Origin: Cedecea lapagei
GTDB lineage: Bacteria; Pseudomonadota; Gammaproteobacteria; Enterobacterales; Enterobacteriaceae
NCBI RefSeq assembly: GCF_900635955.1
Contig: NZ_LR134201.1
Coordinates: 3,720,001 to 3,784,000, forward strand
Length of the DNA stretch: 64,000 nucleotides
Direction: 5' to 3'
Positions within the stretch are counted from its first letter, which is position 1, and every line of letters starts with the position of its first letter. Below the pieces are notes generated by a model. The model was not told where the DNA came from, did not search any database, and saw only the letters and a program-made list of their open reading frames with translations. This document shows positions 12,494-22,710 of this stretch, piece after piece. Made by a program: the position numbers and the translations under genes.

Positions 12494-12617
12494 GCCTAAA
12501 TAATTCGAGTTGCAGGCAGGCGGCAAGCTCGTGAGTCCCCAGGAGCTTACACAAAGTAAGTGACTGGGGTGAGCGAGTGCAGCTAACGCACCTGCGGCTC
12601 GAAGTATGACGGGTATA
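12490..12617. repeat. ERIC element, copy 2
   Basis: This is nearly identical to copy 1 in the same orientation, offset by 124 bp. One visible difference is TATAGCCTAAATAA here against TATAGCTTAAATAA in copy 1. Near-identity suggests a recent tandem duplication. Open frames inside the element (for example 12459-12659 on the minus strand) are repeat artefacts. Confidence 0.93.
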
Positions 12618-12740
12618 TTTGCATGGCTGATATCGGTTACATTGCTGTGGTATAGTCACCTTGCTAAACAGAGTTTATCTTCGTAGGCTTAGACTGACCC
12701 CACGGGTAGGTCTGAAGTCTGGACTCTGAGAGGAGGTTAT
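12618..12740 (+). other. yaeP-rof upstream region
   Basis: This is the rest of the gene-free stretch 12296-12740 beyond the ERIC array. An extended -10 TGG TATAGT (hexamer 12651-12656) is a possible promoter, but no good -35 is seen. A strong Shine-Dalgarno, GAGAGGAGG, directly precedes the yaeP start. Confidence 0.4.
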
Positions 12741-12941
12741 GTGGAAAAGTATTGTGAATTGGTTCGGCAACGCTACGCGGAAATTGCCAGCGGTGACTTA
12801 GGCTACATTCCTGATGCCTTAGGATGCGTATTGAAGGCTCTGAACGAAGTCGCCTCCTGCGAGGCCGTCTCGGAGTCGGTCAGGGAACAGGCGGCTTATG
12901 CTGCCGCGAACTTACTGGTGAGCGATTATGTCAATGAATGA
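12741..12941 (+). CDS. yaeP: YaeP, UPF0253 family small protein
   Basis: This small cytoplasmic protein of 66 aa has no known function. It is conserved almost residue for residue with E. coli YaeP ([20 protein letters not shown] at the start, LLVSDYVNE at the end). It overlaps rof by 14 bp, so the pair is probably co-translated. Whether YaeP acts with the Rho inhibitor Rof is unknown. Confidence 0.92.
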   Translation: MEKYCELVRQRYAEIASGDLGYIPDALGCVLKALNEVASCEAVSESVREQAAYAAANLLVSDYVNE

Positions 12942-13188
12942 TGCGTATCAACCCATCAACTGTGATGATTATGACAATCTCGAGCTCGCCTGCCAGCATC
13001 ACTTGTTACTGACGCTGGAGTTAAAAGACGGGGAAATTTTCAAGGCCAAAGCGAGCGATCTGGTTTCACGTAAAAACGTCGAATACCTGATTGTCGATGA
13101 CGCCGGCGCTACGCGAGAGTTACGCCTTGATAAAATTAACAGCTTCAGCCACCCCGAAATTGGCACCATCGTGGTTAGCGTCGAATAA
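12928..13188 (+). CDS. rof: Rho-binding antiterminator Rof (YaeO)
   Basis: Rof binds Rho and inhibits Rho-dependent termination by blocking RNA loading. The 86-aa, acidic, Sm-like beta-barrel protein has [20 protein letters not shown] near the N-terminus and [15 protein letters not shown] near the C-terminus, as in E. coli. Two in-frame ATGs stand two codons apart, at 12928 and 12934. Either may be used. Confidence 0.93.
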   Translation: MSMNDAYQPINCDDYDNLELACQHHLLLTLELKDGEIFKAKASDLVSRKNVEYLIVDDAGATRELRLDKINSFSHPEIGTIVVSVE

Positions 13189-13209
13189 CCGTTGTCACCG
13201 CATATAAAC

Positions 13210-13240
13210 AAAACGGGCAGCCCACCAGGCTGCCCGTTTT
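13210..13240. terminator. Bidirectional terminator between rof and the cytochrome gene
   Basis: A 13-bp stem AAAACGGGCAGCC / GGCTGCCCGTTTT with a 5-nt loop lies between convergent stops. T-runs occur on both strands. Confidence 0.87.
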
Positions 13241-13242
13241 GT

Positions 13243-13554
13243 TTACGGCTTCATGGAGGCGTAATACGCCGCCAGATTGCTGATATCTTCTTCCGAAAGG
13301 CCGCTGACGTAAGCCTTCATGATCTCAGCCTGGCCGCCGCTGCGCTCCCCTTTTTTGTAAGCCTGAAGCGAATGTTCAAGATAGGCTTCGTTTTGCCCAC
13401 CGATGTTGGGATAGAGCGGCGCGGAGGCTTTTCCACTCATGCCATGGCAGGCAACGCAGGTTATTGCCTTTGCCTCTCCTGCTTGTGCATTCCCTTTCGC
13501 CAAAACGGGCAGGCTGCAGGCCATTAGCCCGATCAGCAGTATCACTTTTCTCAT
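13243..13554 (-). CDS. Small periplasmic mono-haem cytochrome c
   Basis: The 103-aa product has an N-terminal signal peptide (cut probably after VLA, residue 19) and one haem c site, C33-V-A-C36-H37. M79, in [13 protein letters not shown], is the likely distal ligand. The pattern HGMSG...YPNIGGQ...Y and [16 protein letters not shown] is typical of small class I cytochromes of the c4/c553 kind, which act as soluble electron carriers. The start overlaps the tilS stop by 4 bp, so it may be co-transcribed with tilS. I recall no such gene between tilS and rof in E. coli K-12. The electron partners are unknown. It needs Ccm maturation, which is not encoded in this window. Confidence 0.88.
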   Translation of the reverse strand: MRKVILLIGLMACSLPVLAKGNAQAGEAKAITCVACHGMSGKASAPLYPNIGGQNEAYLEHSLQAYKKGERSGGQAEIMKAYVSGLSEEDISNLAAYYASMKP

Positions 13555-14858
13555 TGCTTAACTCCCTTTTGCCAGTCTATATGCCAGCATGAACGTTCCG
13601 TTGCCTGCCCTTCACGGGTGACAAAAATGCCTGCTGCCGCAATCAGTTGCTCGCCATAAAACAGCAGCGGCGTGGCCTCTCGCTGCCAGGGCGGAACACC
13701 AAGCTCCTGCCAGATTTTCTTCAGCGAGCGTCCTTTATCCCGGCCGACAATATGCAGCAGGCCCGGTGCCTTAAAGCGCAGGCTGACGGTTTCCCCCTCT
13801 TCAGGCGCACGGACTGCAATCCCCTGCTCGCTGAAGGAAACGGTGCCCAGTCCCGGCAGATGCAGAGGCCTGAAAGGCGCAGGCCATGAATAGCTTTTCT
13901 CTTTGTCGACATTCAGCAGCGGCACCCAAAACAGCTCCCCCTGAAAACGCCTGATTTCATGCTCGCCAAGCCGGAGTCGCGGATTTGCGTCTTCCCGGCT
14001 TAAGGCAACTTCCTGCCATAGACGCTGAAGCCAGGCTCTGGACGGCATCGCGGCACGATGCCAGGACAGCCAGCGACGCACCAGGGCAAATCGCCTGACC
14101 TCGCTCATCGTCAGCATCGGTTCAATATGCAGTGCCCCCTGCTCAGACATCAGCTGATCCAGCTGCTCCGCCAGCAGCTCGTCAAGGAGCTGCTCCTGCT
14201 CGCCGCACAAATCAGCACTGCGGGCCACGCTGCGGGAAAAGTGTGGCCACCGCTGTTGCAGCAGAGGAACGACTCTCAGGCGCAGGAAGTTTCTGTCGTA
14301 TTTATCGTCCTGATTGCTTTCGTCTTCAATCCAGCTGAGCTGCCCGGCCTGAGCCCACGCCTCAAGCTGAGAACGTGAGGTTGTCAGCAGCGGACGCAGT
14401 AGTAGCGTGTCGCCGAAAGGCAGGATAGCGGGCATCGACGCCAGTCCAGCAGGACCGCTTCCGCGTTTAAGTGCGAGCAGGAAGGTTTCGCACTGGTCAT
14501 CAAGATGCTGTGCCGTGAGAAGAACTTCTCCAGCCTGAAGAGAACCCGAAAGCGCCTGATAGCGAGCCGCACGTGCCTCACCTTCAATGCCCTGCCCGCC
14601 TGAGGGAAGCTTCACGTAAGCCACTTCCAGAGCCACACGCCATTGCTCACAAAGCGCCCGGCAATGGTCCACCCAGCTATCTGCTCGCGGGCTGAGCCCA
14701 TGATGGATATGCATGGCCCTGATATTAAGCTCAGGCTGAAGAGTGTCGCGCAGGGTCACCAGCTGATGCAGCAGAACGGTTGAATCCAGCCCGCCGCTAA
14801 ACGCCACCAGCAGCTGGCGGTGCGGATGCAGGAAAGATTCAAGTTCTCGGATAGTCAT
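13551..14858 (-). CDS. tilS: tRNA(Ile)-lysidine synthase
   Basis: TilS attaches lysine to C34 of the CAU-anticodon tRNA-Ile, making it read AUA and accept isoleucine. It is essential in most bacteria. The 435-aa product (432 in E. coli) has the PP-loop ATP motif SGGLDS (21-26), then the catalytic N-terminal domain and two C-terminal tRNA-binding domains. The C-terminal region keeps [20 protein letters not shown]. It overlaps the downstream cytochrome gene by 4 bp. Confidence 0.95.
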   Translation of the reverse strand: MTIRELESFLHPHRQLLVAFSGGLDSTVLLHQLVTLRDTLQPELNIRAMHIHHGLSPRADSWVDHCRALCEQWRVALEVAYVKLPSGGQGIEGEARAARYQALSGSLQAGEVLLTAQHLDDQCETFLLALKRGSGPAGLASMPAILPFGDTLLLRPLLTTSRSQLEAWAQAGQLSWIEDESNQDDKYDRNFLRLRVVPLLQQRWPHFSRSVARSADLCGEQEQLLDELLAEQLDQLMSEQGALHIEPMLTMSEVRRFALVRRWLSWHRAAMPSRAWLQRLWQEVALSREDANPRLRLGEHEIRRFQGELFWVPLLNVDKEKSYSWPAPFRPLHLPGLGTVSFSEQGIAVRAPEEGETVSLRFKAPGLLHIVGRDKGRSLKKIWQELGVPPWQREATPLLFYGEQLIAAAGIFVTREGQATERSCWHIDWQKGVKQ

Positions 14859-14879
14859 AGTTCGTCGTTACGAGGGGTT

Positions 14880-14900
14880 TGCCCGGCAAATTACCGGGCA
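14880..14900 (-). terminator. Hairpin between yaeR and tilS (weak terminator candidate)
   Basis: A 7-bp stem TGCCCGG / CCGGGCA with a 7-nt A/T loop lies in the 61-bp gap after yaeR. In the direction of transcription it is followed by AAACCCC, not a U-run. It could be an attenuating or processing hairpin instead. Confidence 0.35.
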
Positions 14901-14919
14901 TTCGCGACGCTGGCAAGGT

Positions 14920-15309
14920 TTACTGCTGATAAAGTTCCAGCGGCAGGCCGTCAGGATCGCTGAAGAAGGTGAAGCGTTTATTCGTCCAGGGATCGATGCG
15001 AATCGGTTCGCATTTCACGCCGTGGCTTTCCAGATGCGTTATCGCCTGCTCGACGTTTTCCACGCTGAAGGCCAGGTGACGAAGCCCGCAGGCCTCAGGG
15101 CGACTCGGCCGGGCGGGCGGGAAGGGAAACGAGAACAGCTCAATAACGTACTGGCCGTTCAGCGCCAGATCGCCTTTCCAGGAGTCCCGCTCCTTGCGGT
15201 AAACTTCCGATTCGAGCGTGAACCCCAGCACATCACAATAGAACTGCTTACTGCGTTCGTAGTCCGACGCGATAATCGCGACGTGGTGAATTTGCTTTAA
15301 ACCCAGCAT
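14920..15309 (-). CDS. yaeR: VOC-family (glyoxalase I-like) metalloprotein YaeR
   Basis: The 129-aa protein has a single glyoxalase/bleomycin-resistance (VOC) domain made of two beta-alpha-beta-beta-beta repeats. Likely metal ligands are H8/H9 in QIHHVAI, E in the YVIELFSF strand, H in CGLRHLAF and E in LPLELYQQ. The substrate is not known. The length equals E. coli YaeR. It lies between ldcC and tilS on the same strand. Confidence 0.92.
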   Translation of the reverse strand: MLGLKQIHHVAIIASDYERSKQFYCDVLGFTLESEVYRKERDSWKGDLALNGQYVIELFSFPFPPARPSRPEACGLRHLAFSVENVEQAITHLESHGVKCEPIRIDPWTNKRFTFFSDPDGLPLELYQQ

Positions 15310-15366
15310 AAAATCTCCTTAGTTACTGCAGGCAAGGTAATCATCACTTCCCTGCAAAGCAAGCCC

Positions 15367-17508
15367 TCAGGCCTCTTTTAAGACTCGTACTCTGTAGATC
15401 CCATCCTCGCCGAGTTTTGCCCCGTGAATGTCGGTTTCAAAGCCCGGATAATGCTCGCCCACCGAACACAGCATCAGCAGGAAGTCGAGCACCGCGCGGC
15501 TCTCTTTGGTGATCACCTCTCCCGGCATCACCACCGGCACGCCAGGCGGATAAGGCAGGATCATATTGGCCGAAACTCTCCCCAAAAGCTCTTCAATCTC
15601 CACCGTTTCTACATTGCCTTTCACCTGCTGCTGATAGGCTTCGTGCGGCGTCATGCGCATTTCCGGCAGCACATCAAAGGCGCGCAGCATCAGATCGGGC
15701 AGGTTATGCTGCTTGATAAGCTTATGGATCCCCTGCGCCAGCGTCTGAATGCGCATGTTGCGATAAAAGTCCGGATCTTCAGCGTACAGATCCGGCAGCA
15801 TATTTTTCACCCGCAGATTAAGATCGTAAGAGCGTTTAAACTCCGTCAGGCCACGCAGCAGGCTTAACGCTTTTGTCTTATCTATTCCGATACTGAACAG
15901 GAACAGCAGGTTATACGGGCCGGTTTTCTCTACCACGACGCCACGCTCATCGAGAAACTTAGCCACCAGCGCCGCAGGGATCCCCTCTTCCGCCATCTCG
16001 CCCAGCTCGCTCATGCCCGGTGTCAGGATGGTCACTTTGATCGGATCGAGGTACATGTGATCCGCATCGGCGTCCCGGAAGCCATGCCAGTCTTCCTCGC
16101 CGGGTGCGATCGGCCAGCACTCCGCCTCATCCACGTGATCCGGCTGCCAGATATCGAAGAACCAGTCCTCCGACTCTTCGCGCAGGCGCTGCACTTCACG
16201 ACGGAAATGCAAAGCTCGCTCAACAGAACGATTAATCAACCTTTTGCCGGTGTTGCCACGCAGCATCGCCGCCGCGGTTTCGATGGAGGCCACCAGCGGG
16301 TAGCTCGGGGAGGTTGTGGTATGCATCATGTAGGCTTCGTTAAAGGTCTCTTCGTCGTAGTCCCCTTTAATATGAATAAGCGAAGCCTGAGAGAAAGCTG
16401 CCAGCAGCTTATGGGTCGACTGGGTCTCGTAGATAATCTTGCCCGGCACACGATCGCCGCTCATGCCACTTTTGCCCTGATAAATCGGGTGGAAGTTGGT
16501 ATAGGGCACCCACGCGGAATCAAAGTGAATAGACGGCACATCCAGCGTTTTCTTGATGAAATCGGTGTTATACAGCAGCCCATCGTAGGTCGAGTTGGTG
16601 ATAACCGCGTGTACCGGCCACTGGGCGTTCGGTATCTCTGCGACCTTGCTTTCGATATTTTCCCGGGTGAACTCACGCTGCGGAATGCCCCCCAGAATGC
16701 CCAGCGCATTGCGCGTAGGCTTCATCCAGATGGGCACCAGATTAGTCATCATCAGCAAATGGGTCAGCGATTTATGGCAGTTACGATCGACCAGTATCGT
16801 GCTGCCGGACGGCGCCGCGTACATGCCGACGATCTTGTTGGACGTGGAAGTGCCGTTGGTCACCATATAGCTCTGCTCGGCACCAAAGGTGCGGGCGATA
16901 TACTCTTCCGCCTCCAGATGCGGACCGGTATGGTCCAGCAGCGAGCCCAGCTCCGTCACCGAGATCGAAACGTCCGCCTTCAGCGTGTTGCCGCCAAAGA
17001 AGTCGTAAAACAGGCAGCCAACCGGGCTTTTCTGGTAAGCGGTGCCGGCCATGTGCCCCGGCGTGCAGAAGGTGTACTTCCCCTCTTTCACGTAGGTAAA
17101 CAGCGCTCTGGTCAGCGGCGGCGTGATGGTATCCAGGTATTCGTCGGTGTACTGGCGAATACGCAGGGCGATGTCGTCGGCCGCGCTCAGCGCATACTCG
17201 AAGAACCACAGCGCCATGCGCATTTCATTGACGCTAACGTCCAGAGAGGAGTGGGTATTGATAAACGCATAAAGCGGCAGATCTTCATTGAGCAGATTAA
17301 TTTCGCTGCACAGGTCGAGGCTGTACTCATCCCAGTCAAAAACGACGCCGCAGATACGGGGATTATGCTCAATCAGCTTAAGAAGGTCGGTGCTGTTGGT
17401 AGGATAGATGAGCTGAAAGCCCTGCTGCTCAAGCGCGTGATGCAGCTCCTTGATCGGCTCGTCTTTGTAGAAAACGCCGTGCGGCCCCATGATAGCAATG
17501 GTATTCAA
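15367..17508 (-). CDS. ldcC: Lysine decarboxylase, constitutive form
   Basis: This PLP-dependent fold-type I enzyme converts lysine to cadaverine and CO2. The 713-aa product equals the length of E. coli LdcC. The order is an N-terminal response-regulator-like wing domain, the PLP core with TQSTHKLLAAFSQ (Schiff-base Lys near 367), and a C-terminal domain. No cadB-like antiporter is adjacent, which favours LdcC over the acid-induced CadA. The start is TTG at 17508. A perfect SD, AGGAGGTGA, precedes it by 5 nt and decides the choice. Confidence 0.93.
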   Translation of the reverse strand: MNTIAIMGPHGVFYKDEPIKELHHALEQQGFQLIYPTNSTDLLKLIEHNPRICGVVFDWDEYSLDLCSEINLLNEDLPLYAFINTHSSLDVSVNEMRMALWFFEYALSAADDIALRIRQYTDEYLDTITPPLTRALFTYVKEGKYTFCTPGHMAGTAYQKSPVGCLFYDFFGGNTLKADVSISVTELGSLLDHTGPHLEAEEYIARTFGAEQSYMVTNGTSTSNKIVGMYAAPSGSTILVDRNCHKSLTHLLMMTNLVPIWMKPTRNALGILGGIPQREFTRENIESKVAEIPNAQWPVHAVITNSTYDGLLYNTDFIKKTLDVPSIHFDSAWVPYTNFHPIYQGKSGMSGDRVPGKIIYETQSTHKLLAAFSQASLIHIKGDYDEETFNEAYMMHTTTSPSYPLVASIETAAAMLRGNTGKRLINRSVERALHFRREVQRLREESEDWFFDIWQPDHVDEAECWPIAPGEEDWHGFRDADADHMYLDPIKVTILTPGMSELGEMAEEGIPAALVAKFLDERGVVVEKTGPYNLLFLFSIGIDKTKALSLLRGLTEFKRSYDLNLRVKNMLPDLYAEDPDFYRNMRIQTLAQGIHKLIKQHNLPDLMLRAFDVLPEMRMTPHEAYQQQVKGNVETVEIEELLGRVSANMILPYPPGVPVVMPGEVITKESRAVLDFLLMLCSVGEHYPGFETDIHGAKLGEDGIYRVRVLKEA

Positions 17509-17569
17509 TAGTCACCTCCTGGAAAAAGACTTTGCTAAGCATAGCGCAATGGGCTTTTCCATGAAGCGA

Positions 17570-17602
17570 TAAATGCAAAAAGGGCCGGAAAATCCGGCCC
17601 TT
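17570..17602 (-). terminator. Terminator after accA
   Basis: A 10-bp stem AAGGGCCGGA / TCCGGCCCTT (17580-17602) has a 3-nt loop. On the minus strand it is followed by TTTTGCATTT. It separates the dnaE-accA end of the macro-operon from ldcC. Confidence 0.85.
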
Positions 17603-17624
17603 ATCGCTATTCAACGGCCTGAAA

Positions 17625-18584
17625 TCAGGCGTAGCCGTAGCTCATCAGGCGCTGGTAACGACGGTTTAACAGCTCGTCTTTATTCAGCACATCGAGATCG
17701 GCCAGGTCGGCCAGCAGCTGCGCACGCAGGGAAGCAGCCATCACTTCCGGGTTGCGGTGCGCGCCGCCCAGCGGCTCAGGAATAACGGTATCGATAAGCT
17801 TCAGCTCTTTCAGGCGCGGAGCAACGATGCCCATCGCTTCTGCCGCCAGCGGAGCCTTATCGGCGCTTTTCCACAGAATGGACGCACAGCCTTCCGGAGA
17901 AATAACGGAATAGGTGCTGTACTGCAGCATGTTCACCTTGTCGCCCACACCAATGGCCAGCGCGCCGCCGGAGCCACCTTCACCGATGACGGTACAGATG
18001 ACCGGCACCTTCAGGCGGGACATTTCACGCAGGTTACGGGCAATCGCTTCAGACTGACCACGCTCTTCAGCGCCAACGCCCGGGTAAGCGCCCGGCGTGT
18101 CGATGAAGGTAATGATCGGCATGTTAAAGCGCTCAGCCATTTCCATCAGACGCAGCGCTTTGCGGTAGCCTTCCGGCGCCGGCATACCAAAGTTACGACG
18201 GATTTTCTCTTTGGTTTCACGCCCTTTCTGGTGACCAATAATCATCACCGGACGACCTTCCAGACGGGCGATCCCCCCGACAATGGCTTTATCGTCGGCA
18301 TAGGCACGGTCACCCGCCAGTTCGTCAAACTCATCAAAAGCCAGACGAACATAATCCAGGGTGTACGGACGCTGCGGATGGCGCGCCAGCTGCGCAATCT
18401 GCCATGCGCCTAAATCAGCGAAGATCTTGCGGGTCAGCTCAACGCTTTTCTCGCGCAGACGCTGCACTTCTTCGTCCAGATTAATATCCAGTTTTTCATC
18501 CTGGCGGCTAACGGCCGTCAGGGAATCGATTTTCGCTTCCAGCTCTGCAATCGGCTGTTCGAAATCAAGGAAATTCAGACTCAT
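17625..18584 (-). CDS. accA: Acetyl-CoA carboxylase, carboxyltransferase subunit alpha
   Basis: AccA and AccD form the carboxyltransferase that moves CO2 from biotin-BCCP to acetyl-CoA, giving malonyl-CoA for fatty acid synthesis. The product is 319 aa, as in E. coli. An N-terminal helical region ([18 protein letters not shown]) is followed by a crotonase-type fold with [19 protein letters not shown] and [16 protein letters not shown]. It starts 12 bp after dnaE, in the same order as E. coli. Confidence 0.97.
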   Translation of the reverse strand: MSLNFLDFEQPIAELEAKIDSLTAVSRQDEKLDINLDEEVQRLREKSVELTRKIFADLGAWQIAQLARHPQRPYTLDYVRLAFDEFDELAGDRAYADDKAIVGGIARLEGRPVMIIGHQKGRETKEKIRRNFGMPAPEGYRKALRLMEMAERFNMPIITFIDTPGAYPGVGAEERGQSEAIARNLREMSRLKVPVICTVIGEGGSGGALAIGVGDKVNMLQYSTYSVISPEGCASILWKSADKAPLAAEAMGIVAPRLKELKLIDTVIPEPLGGAHRNPEVMAASLRAQLLADLADLDVLNKDELLNRRYQRLMSYGYA

Positions 18585-18596
18585 AATATTCCTGTT

Positions 18597-21500
18597 TTAG
18601 TCAAACTCCAGTTCCACCTGCTCCGAACCAATCAGCGTTCGCAAATCGTTAAGTAACCGATCGCTAGGGGAAACGCGCCATGTCGCACCGAAGCGCAACC
18701 GGGCACGTGCATCCACCCTCTGATAGTAGAGATGTACTGGAATTGTCCCCGAACGATGGGGTTCCAGAGACTGACGGAGACGGTTTAAAAGCTGGTCATC
18801 AATTTGCCTGTCCGTCAGCGAGATAGCAAGCCCACGCGCGTACTTTTCACGGGCTTCGTCGATGTCCATCAGCTCGCGGGCCGTCATCTTAAGCCCTCCG
18901 CTGAAGTCATCAAAGCTGACCTGTCCGCTGACGATCAGGATACGGTCTTTTTCCAGCAGATGCTGGTATTTTTCTAGCGCATCTGTGAATAACATCACTT
19001 CCAGACGACCGGAACGGTCATCCAGCGTACAGATGCCGATGCGATTACCCCGCTTGGTGACCATAACCCGCGAAGCAATCACCAGACCCGCAGCCGTGGT
19101 CACTTTACCACGTTCTGTCGGGTGCATCTCTTTCAGGCGCATGCCACCGACATAGCGCTCAATTTCTTTCAGGTACTGGTTAATCGGGTGGCCGGTAAGG
19201 TACAGCCCAAGCGTTTCACGCTCCCCTTCCAGCACCACCTGATCCGGCCATGGGATCACGCTGGCGTAGGATTTTTCGACCTGCTCTGGCTCTTCTGCCA
19301 GCACGCCAAACATATCCGCCTGACCGATAGCCTCCGCTTTCGCGTGCTGATCGGCCGCCTTTAGCGCATCACCCAAAGCGTTCATCAGCGCGGCGCGATG
19401 CGGCCCAAGTCGGTCAAATGCCCCGGACATAATGAGCTTTTCCAGCACCCTGCGGTTTAGCTTTTTAATATCGGTACGGGCACACAAATCAAAGAGATCG
19501 AGGAAGTGCCCGCCCTGGTTACGCGCTTCGATAATGGCTTCAATAGGGCCTTCGCCCACGCCTTTGATCGCGCCGATACCGTAAACAATTTCCCCGTCAT
19601 CGTTAACGTGGAAATGGTAGAGACCAGAGTTAATGTCCGGCGACAGAACCTTCAGCCCCATGCGCCAGCACTCGTCCACCAGGCCAACCACTTTCTCGGT
19701 GTTGTCCATATCGGCGGTCATTACCGCCGCCATAAACTCTGCCGGATAGTGCGCCTTCAGCCACAGCGTCTGGTATGAGACCAAAGCATAGGCGGCGGAG
19801 TGGGATTTGTTGAAGCCGTACCCGGCAAATTTCTCTACCAGGTCAAAGATTTTCATCGACAGCTCGCCGTCGACGCCGTTTTTGATCGCGCCCTCTTCAA
19901 AGGTGCCGCGCTGCTTGGCCATCTCTTCCGGTTTCTTTTTACCCATAGCACGACGCAGCATATCCGCGCCGCCAAGGGTATAACCGGAAAGCACCTGGGC
20001 AATCTGCATAACCTGTTCCTGATACAGGATAATGCCGTAGGTTGGCTCCAGCACCGGCTTCAGGCTTTCGTGCTGCCATTGCACGTCCGGGTAGGAGATC
20101 TCTTCCCGCCCGTGCTTACGGTCGATGAAGTTATCTACCATCCCCGACTGAAGCGGGCCAGGACGGAACAGGGCCACCAGGGCGATCATATCTTCGAAGC
20201 AGTCAGGCTGCAGACGTTTGATAAGGTCCTTCATGCCGCGGGATTCAAGCTGGAAGACCGCGGTGGTCTCCGAGCGCTGCAGCATGTCGAAGCTTTTCTT
20301 GTCTTCCAGCGGGATGGCAGCGATATCAATCGGCTCCAGCCCCTGTTTTGCCCGGCGCGGGTTGATCATTTTCAGCGCCCAGTCGATGATCGTCAGCGTA
20401 CGCAGTCCCAGGAAGTCAAACTTCACCAGGCCCGCATACTCAACGTCGTTCTTATCAAACTGGGTAACAGGGTGCTGCCCCTGATCGTCGCAGTAAAGCG
20501 GCGCAAAATCGGTAATTTTTGTCGGCGCGATAACCACGCCCCCGGCGTGCTTACCGGCGTTACGCGTGACGCCTTCCAGCTTACGCGCCATATCGATCAG
20601 CGCTTTAACCTCTTCGTCAGCCTCGTAGATCTCCGGCAGCTGAGGCTCGGCCTCAAAGGCTTTCGCCAGCGTCATGCCGGGATCTGGTGGCACCAGCTTG
20701 GAAATACGATCGACAAAGCCGTAAGGGTGGCCGAGCACGCGGCCTACGTCACGGATAACCGCTTTCGCCGCCATCGTCCCGAAGGTAATGATCTGCGAAA
20801 CGGCTTCACGACCATACATCTCCGACACGTGGTCGATAACCTGGTCACGTTTTTCCATGCAGAAGTCGACGTCGAAGTCAGGCATCGAAACACGTTCCGG
20901 GTTAAGGAAACGTTCGAACAGCAGGTCAAACTCGAGCGGATCGAGGTCGGTAATTTTAAGCGCATAGGCCACCAGCGAACCTGCACCGGAGCCACGCCCC
21001 GGCCCTACCGGCACGCCGTTATCCTTAGACCACTGGATAAACTCCATCACGATCAGGAAGTAGCCGGGGAACCCCATCTGGTTGATAACCTGCAGCTCGA
21101 TATCCAGACGTTCGTCATATTCGGGGCGTTTTTCGGCACGAACTTCCGGGTCGGGGAACAGAAACTCAAGACGCTCTTCAAGTCCCTCTTTGGACTTCAT
21201 GACCAGGAAGTCTTCGGTGGTCATCTCCCCCGTCGGGAACTGCGGCAGGAAGTACTCGCCGAGGCGCACGGTGACGTTGCAGCGCTTGGCTATTTCGACG
21301 CTGTTTTCGAGCGCTTCCGGGATGTCCGAGAAGAGCTCGCACATCTCTTCTTCGCTACGCATGTACTGCTGAGCGGAGTAGTTACGCGGGCGCTTAGGAT
21401 CGTCCAGCGTGAAGCCATCGTGGATAGCAACGCGGATCTCATGCGCATCAAAGTCGCCAGCATCGAGAAAGCGGACGTCGTTGGTAGCCACTACCGGCAG

Positions 21501-22079
21501 GCCGCGTTCTTCGGCCAGCGCCACGGCAGCGTGGAGATAGTTCTCTTCGTCAACCCGGCCGGTGCGGATCAGTTCCAGATAGAAGCGATCGGCAAAATGC
21601 TGCTGCCAGAACGCCAGACACTGATCGACCAGCGGCAGGTTCCCACGAAGCAGGCTTTTGCCAATATCCCCCATGCGCCCACCGGACAGCAGGATCAAAC
21701 CTTCATTCAGCTCAACCAGCCAATCACGATCGATGATCGGGCCTGCGGCGCCGTAGCCGCGCTGATAGGCTCGGGAGATCAGTAAGGTGAGGTTTTGGTA
21801 GCCTTCATTGTTCGCGGCCAGCACCGTCAGATGACTCAGTTCGTCACCCAGCAGCTCGTTAGCCACGTTGAAATCCGCGCCGATGATCGGCTTGATGCCG
21901 GCGCCATGGCCGGAACCGTAGAATTTTACCAGCCCGCAAAGGTTGGTGAAATCGGTGATAGCAAGCGCAGGCATGCCCAGCGCCGCGGCTTTTTTTACCA
22001 GCGGTCCGGTCTTAGCCAGCCCATCAATCATGGAATAGTCGCTGTGCACCCGAAGGTGAATGAAACGTGGTTCAGCCAT
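18597..22079 (-). CDS. dnaE: DNA polymerase III subunit alpha
   Basis: DnaE is the catalytic subunit of the replicative polymerase. The 1160-aa product has the exact E. coli length. An N-terminal PHP domain ([15 protein letters not shown]) is followed by the C-family polymerase core with the catalytic acid motif [13 protein letters not shown] (about 400). The fingers, (HhH)2 and OB domains ([17 protein letters not shown]) follow, and the C-terminal tau-binding region ends it. It lies between rnhB (34-bp gap) and accA. A 661-codon open frame on the other strand inside it is a shadow. Confidence 0.98.
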   Translation of the reverse strand: MAEPRFIHLRVHSDYSMIDGLAKTGPLVKKAAALGMPALAITDFTNLCGLVKFYGSGHGAGIKPIIGADFNVANELLGDELSHLTVLAANNEGYQNLTLLISRAYQRGYGAAGPIIDRDWLVELNEGLILLSGGRMGDIGKSLLRGNLPLVDQCLAFWQQHFADRFYLELIRTGRVDEENYLHAAVALAEERGLPVVATNDVRFLDAGDFDAHEIRVAIHDGFTLDDPKRPRNYSAQQYMRSEEEMCELFSDIPEALENSVEIAKRCNVTVRLGEYFLPQFPTGEMTTEDFLVMKSKEGLEERLEFLFPDPEVRAEKRPEYDERLDIELQVINQMGFPGYFLIVMEFIQWSKDNGVPVGPGRGSGAGSLVAYALKITDLDPLEFDLLFERFLNPERVSMPDFDVDFCMEKRDQVIDHVSEMYGREAVSQIITFGTMAAKAVIRDVGRVLGHPYGFVDRISKLVPPDPGMTLAKAFEAEPQLPEIYEADEEVKALIDMARKLEGVTRNAGKHAGGVVIAPTKITDFAPLYCDDQGQHPVTQFDKNDVEYAGLVKFDFLGLRTLTIIDWALKMINPRRAKQGLEPIDIAAIPLEDKKSFDMLQRSETTAVFQLESRGMKDLIKRLQPDCFEDMIALVALFRPGPLQSGMVDNFIDRKHGREEISYPDVQWQHESLKPVLEPTYGIILYQEQVMQIAQVLSGYTLGGADMLRRAMGKKKPEEMAKQRGTFEEGAIKNGVDGELSMKIFDLVEKFAGYGFNKSHSAAYALVSYQTLWLKAHYPAEFMAAVMTADMDNTEKVVGLVDECWRMGLKVLSPDINSGLYHFHVNDDGEIVYGIGAIKGVGEGPIEAIIEARNQGGHFLDLFDLCARTDIKKLNRRVLEKLIMSGAFDRLGPHRAALMNALGDALKAADQHAKAEAIGQADMFGVLAEEPEQVEKSYASVIPWPDQVVLEGERETLGLYLTGHPINQYLKEIERYVGGMRLKEMHPTERGKVTTAAGLVIASRVMVTKRGNRIGICTLDDRSGRLEVMLFTDALEKYQHLLEKDRILIVSGQVSFDDFSGGLKMTARELMDIDEAREKYARGLAISLTDRQIDDQLLNRLRQSLEPHRSGTIPVHLYYQRVDARARLRFGATWRVSPSDRLLNDLRTLIGSEQVELEFD

Positions 22080-22113
22080 CTCTCACCAATTACTCTGTAT
22101 CAGCTACTCGCGC

Positions 22114-22710
22114 TCAGGACACCAGTCCAAGCGCGCGTTTGACGGGGCCAAAGCTGCGGCGATGGTGCTCGGTCGCCCCGTGCTCGGCCAGCTTCTCGAG
22201 ATGAAAAGCGGTTGGGTAGCCCTTATGTTGGGCAAAACCGTACTGCGGGAAACTGAGATCCAGCTCGGCCATTTCACGGTCGCGCGTAACTTTGGCAAGT
22301 ATCGACGCCGCGCTGATTTCCGCCACTCTGCTGTCGCCTTTCACCACCGCCAGCGACGGTACAGGGAGCGCAGGACAGCGATTACCATCAATCAGCACAT
22401 ATTCCGGGGCGATATGCAGACCAGCAACCGCACGCTGCATCGCCAGCATGGTCGCGTGCAGGATATTGATTTTATCAATCTCTTCCGGCTCGGCACGGCC
22501 CAGGCTCCAGCTCAGCGCCTTCTCCACTATCTCGTCATACAGCGCCAGGCGGCGTTTTTCAGATAATTTCTTCGAATCCGCCAGCCCAACGATCGGCCTT
22601 GCCGGATCGAGGATCACCGCGGCGGTAACCACCGCGCCCACCAAAGGCCCACGGCCCACTTCATCAACGCCAGCGACCAGATGCGTATGGGGATAAACAA
22701 ACTCTATCAT
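22114..22710 (-). CDS. rnhB: Ribonuclease HII
   Basis: RNase HII removes ribonucleotides misincorporated into DNA and the RNA of RNA-DNA hybrids. The product is 198 aa, as in E. coli. The signature [14 protein letters not shown] carries catalytic D16 and E17. Further acidic sites lie at YVLIDGN and the [10 protein letters not shown] region. It overlaps lpxB by 4 bp (ATGA). Confidence 0.97.
   Translation of the reverse strand: MIEFVYPHTHLVAGVDEVGRGPLVGAVVTAAVILDPARPIVGLADSKKLSEKRRLALYDEIVEKALSWSLGRAEPEEIDKINILHATMLAMQRAVAGLHIAPEYVLIDGNRCPALPVPSLAVVKGDSRVAEISAASILAKVTRDREMAELDLSFPQYGFAQHKGYPTAFHLEKLAEHGATEHHRRSFGPVKRALGLVS

Noticed and set aside
12366..12617. Possible CRISPR-like array
   Set aside because: There are only two full units with no variable spacers, and the units are ERIC elements.
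12296..12659. N-terminal extension of yaeQ and a 66-codon frame in the repeats
   Set aside because: Both are encoded by the ERIC repeats and share the same repeat-derived peptide, and YaeQ homologues begin at MALKAT.
16057..17511. 484-codon open frame opposite ldcC
   Set aside because: Antisense shadow with no recognisable domain; the minus-strand product is a clear lysine decarboxylase.
19800..21785. 661-codon open frame opposite dnaE
   Set aside because: Antisense shadow of a conserved essential gene. The composition (rich in H, R, Q and F) is typical of a reverse-frame translation.
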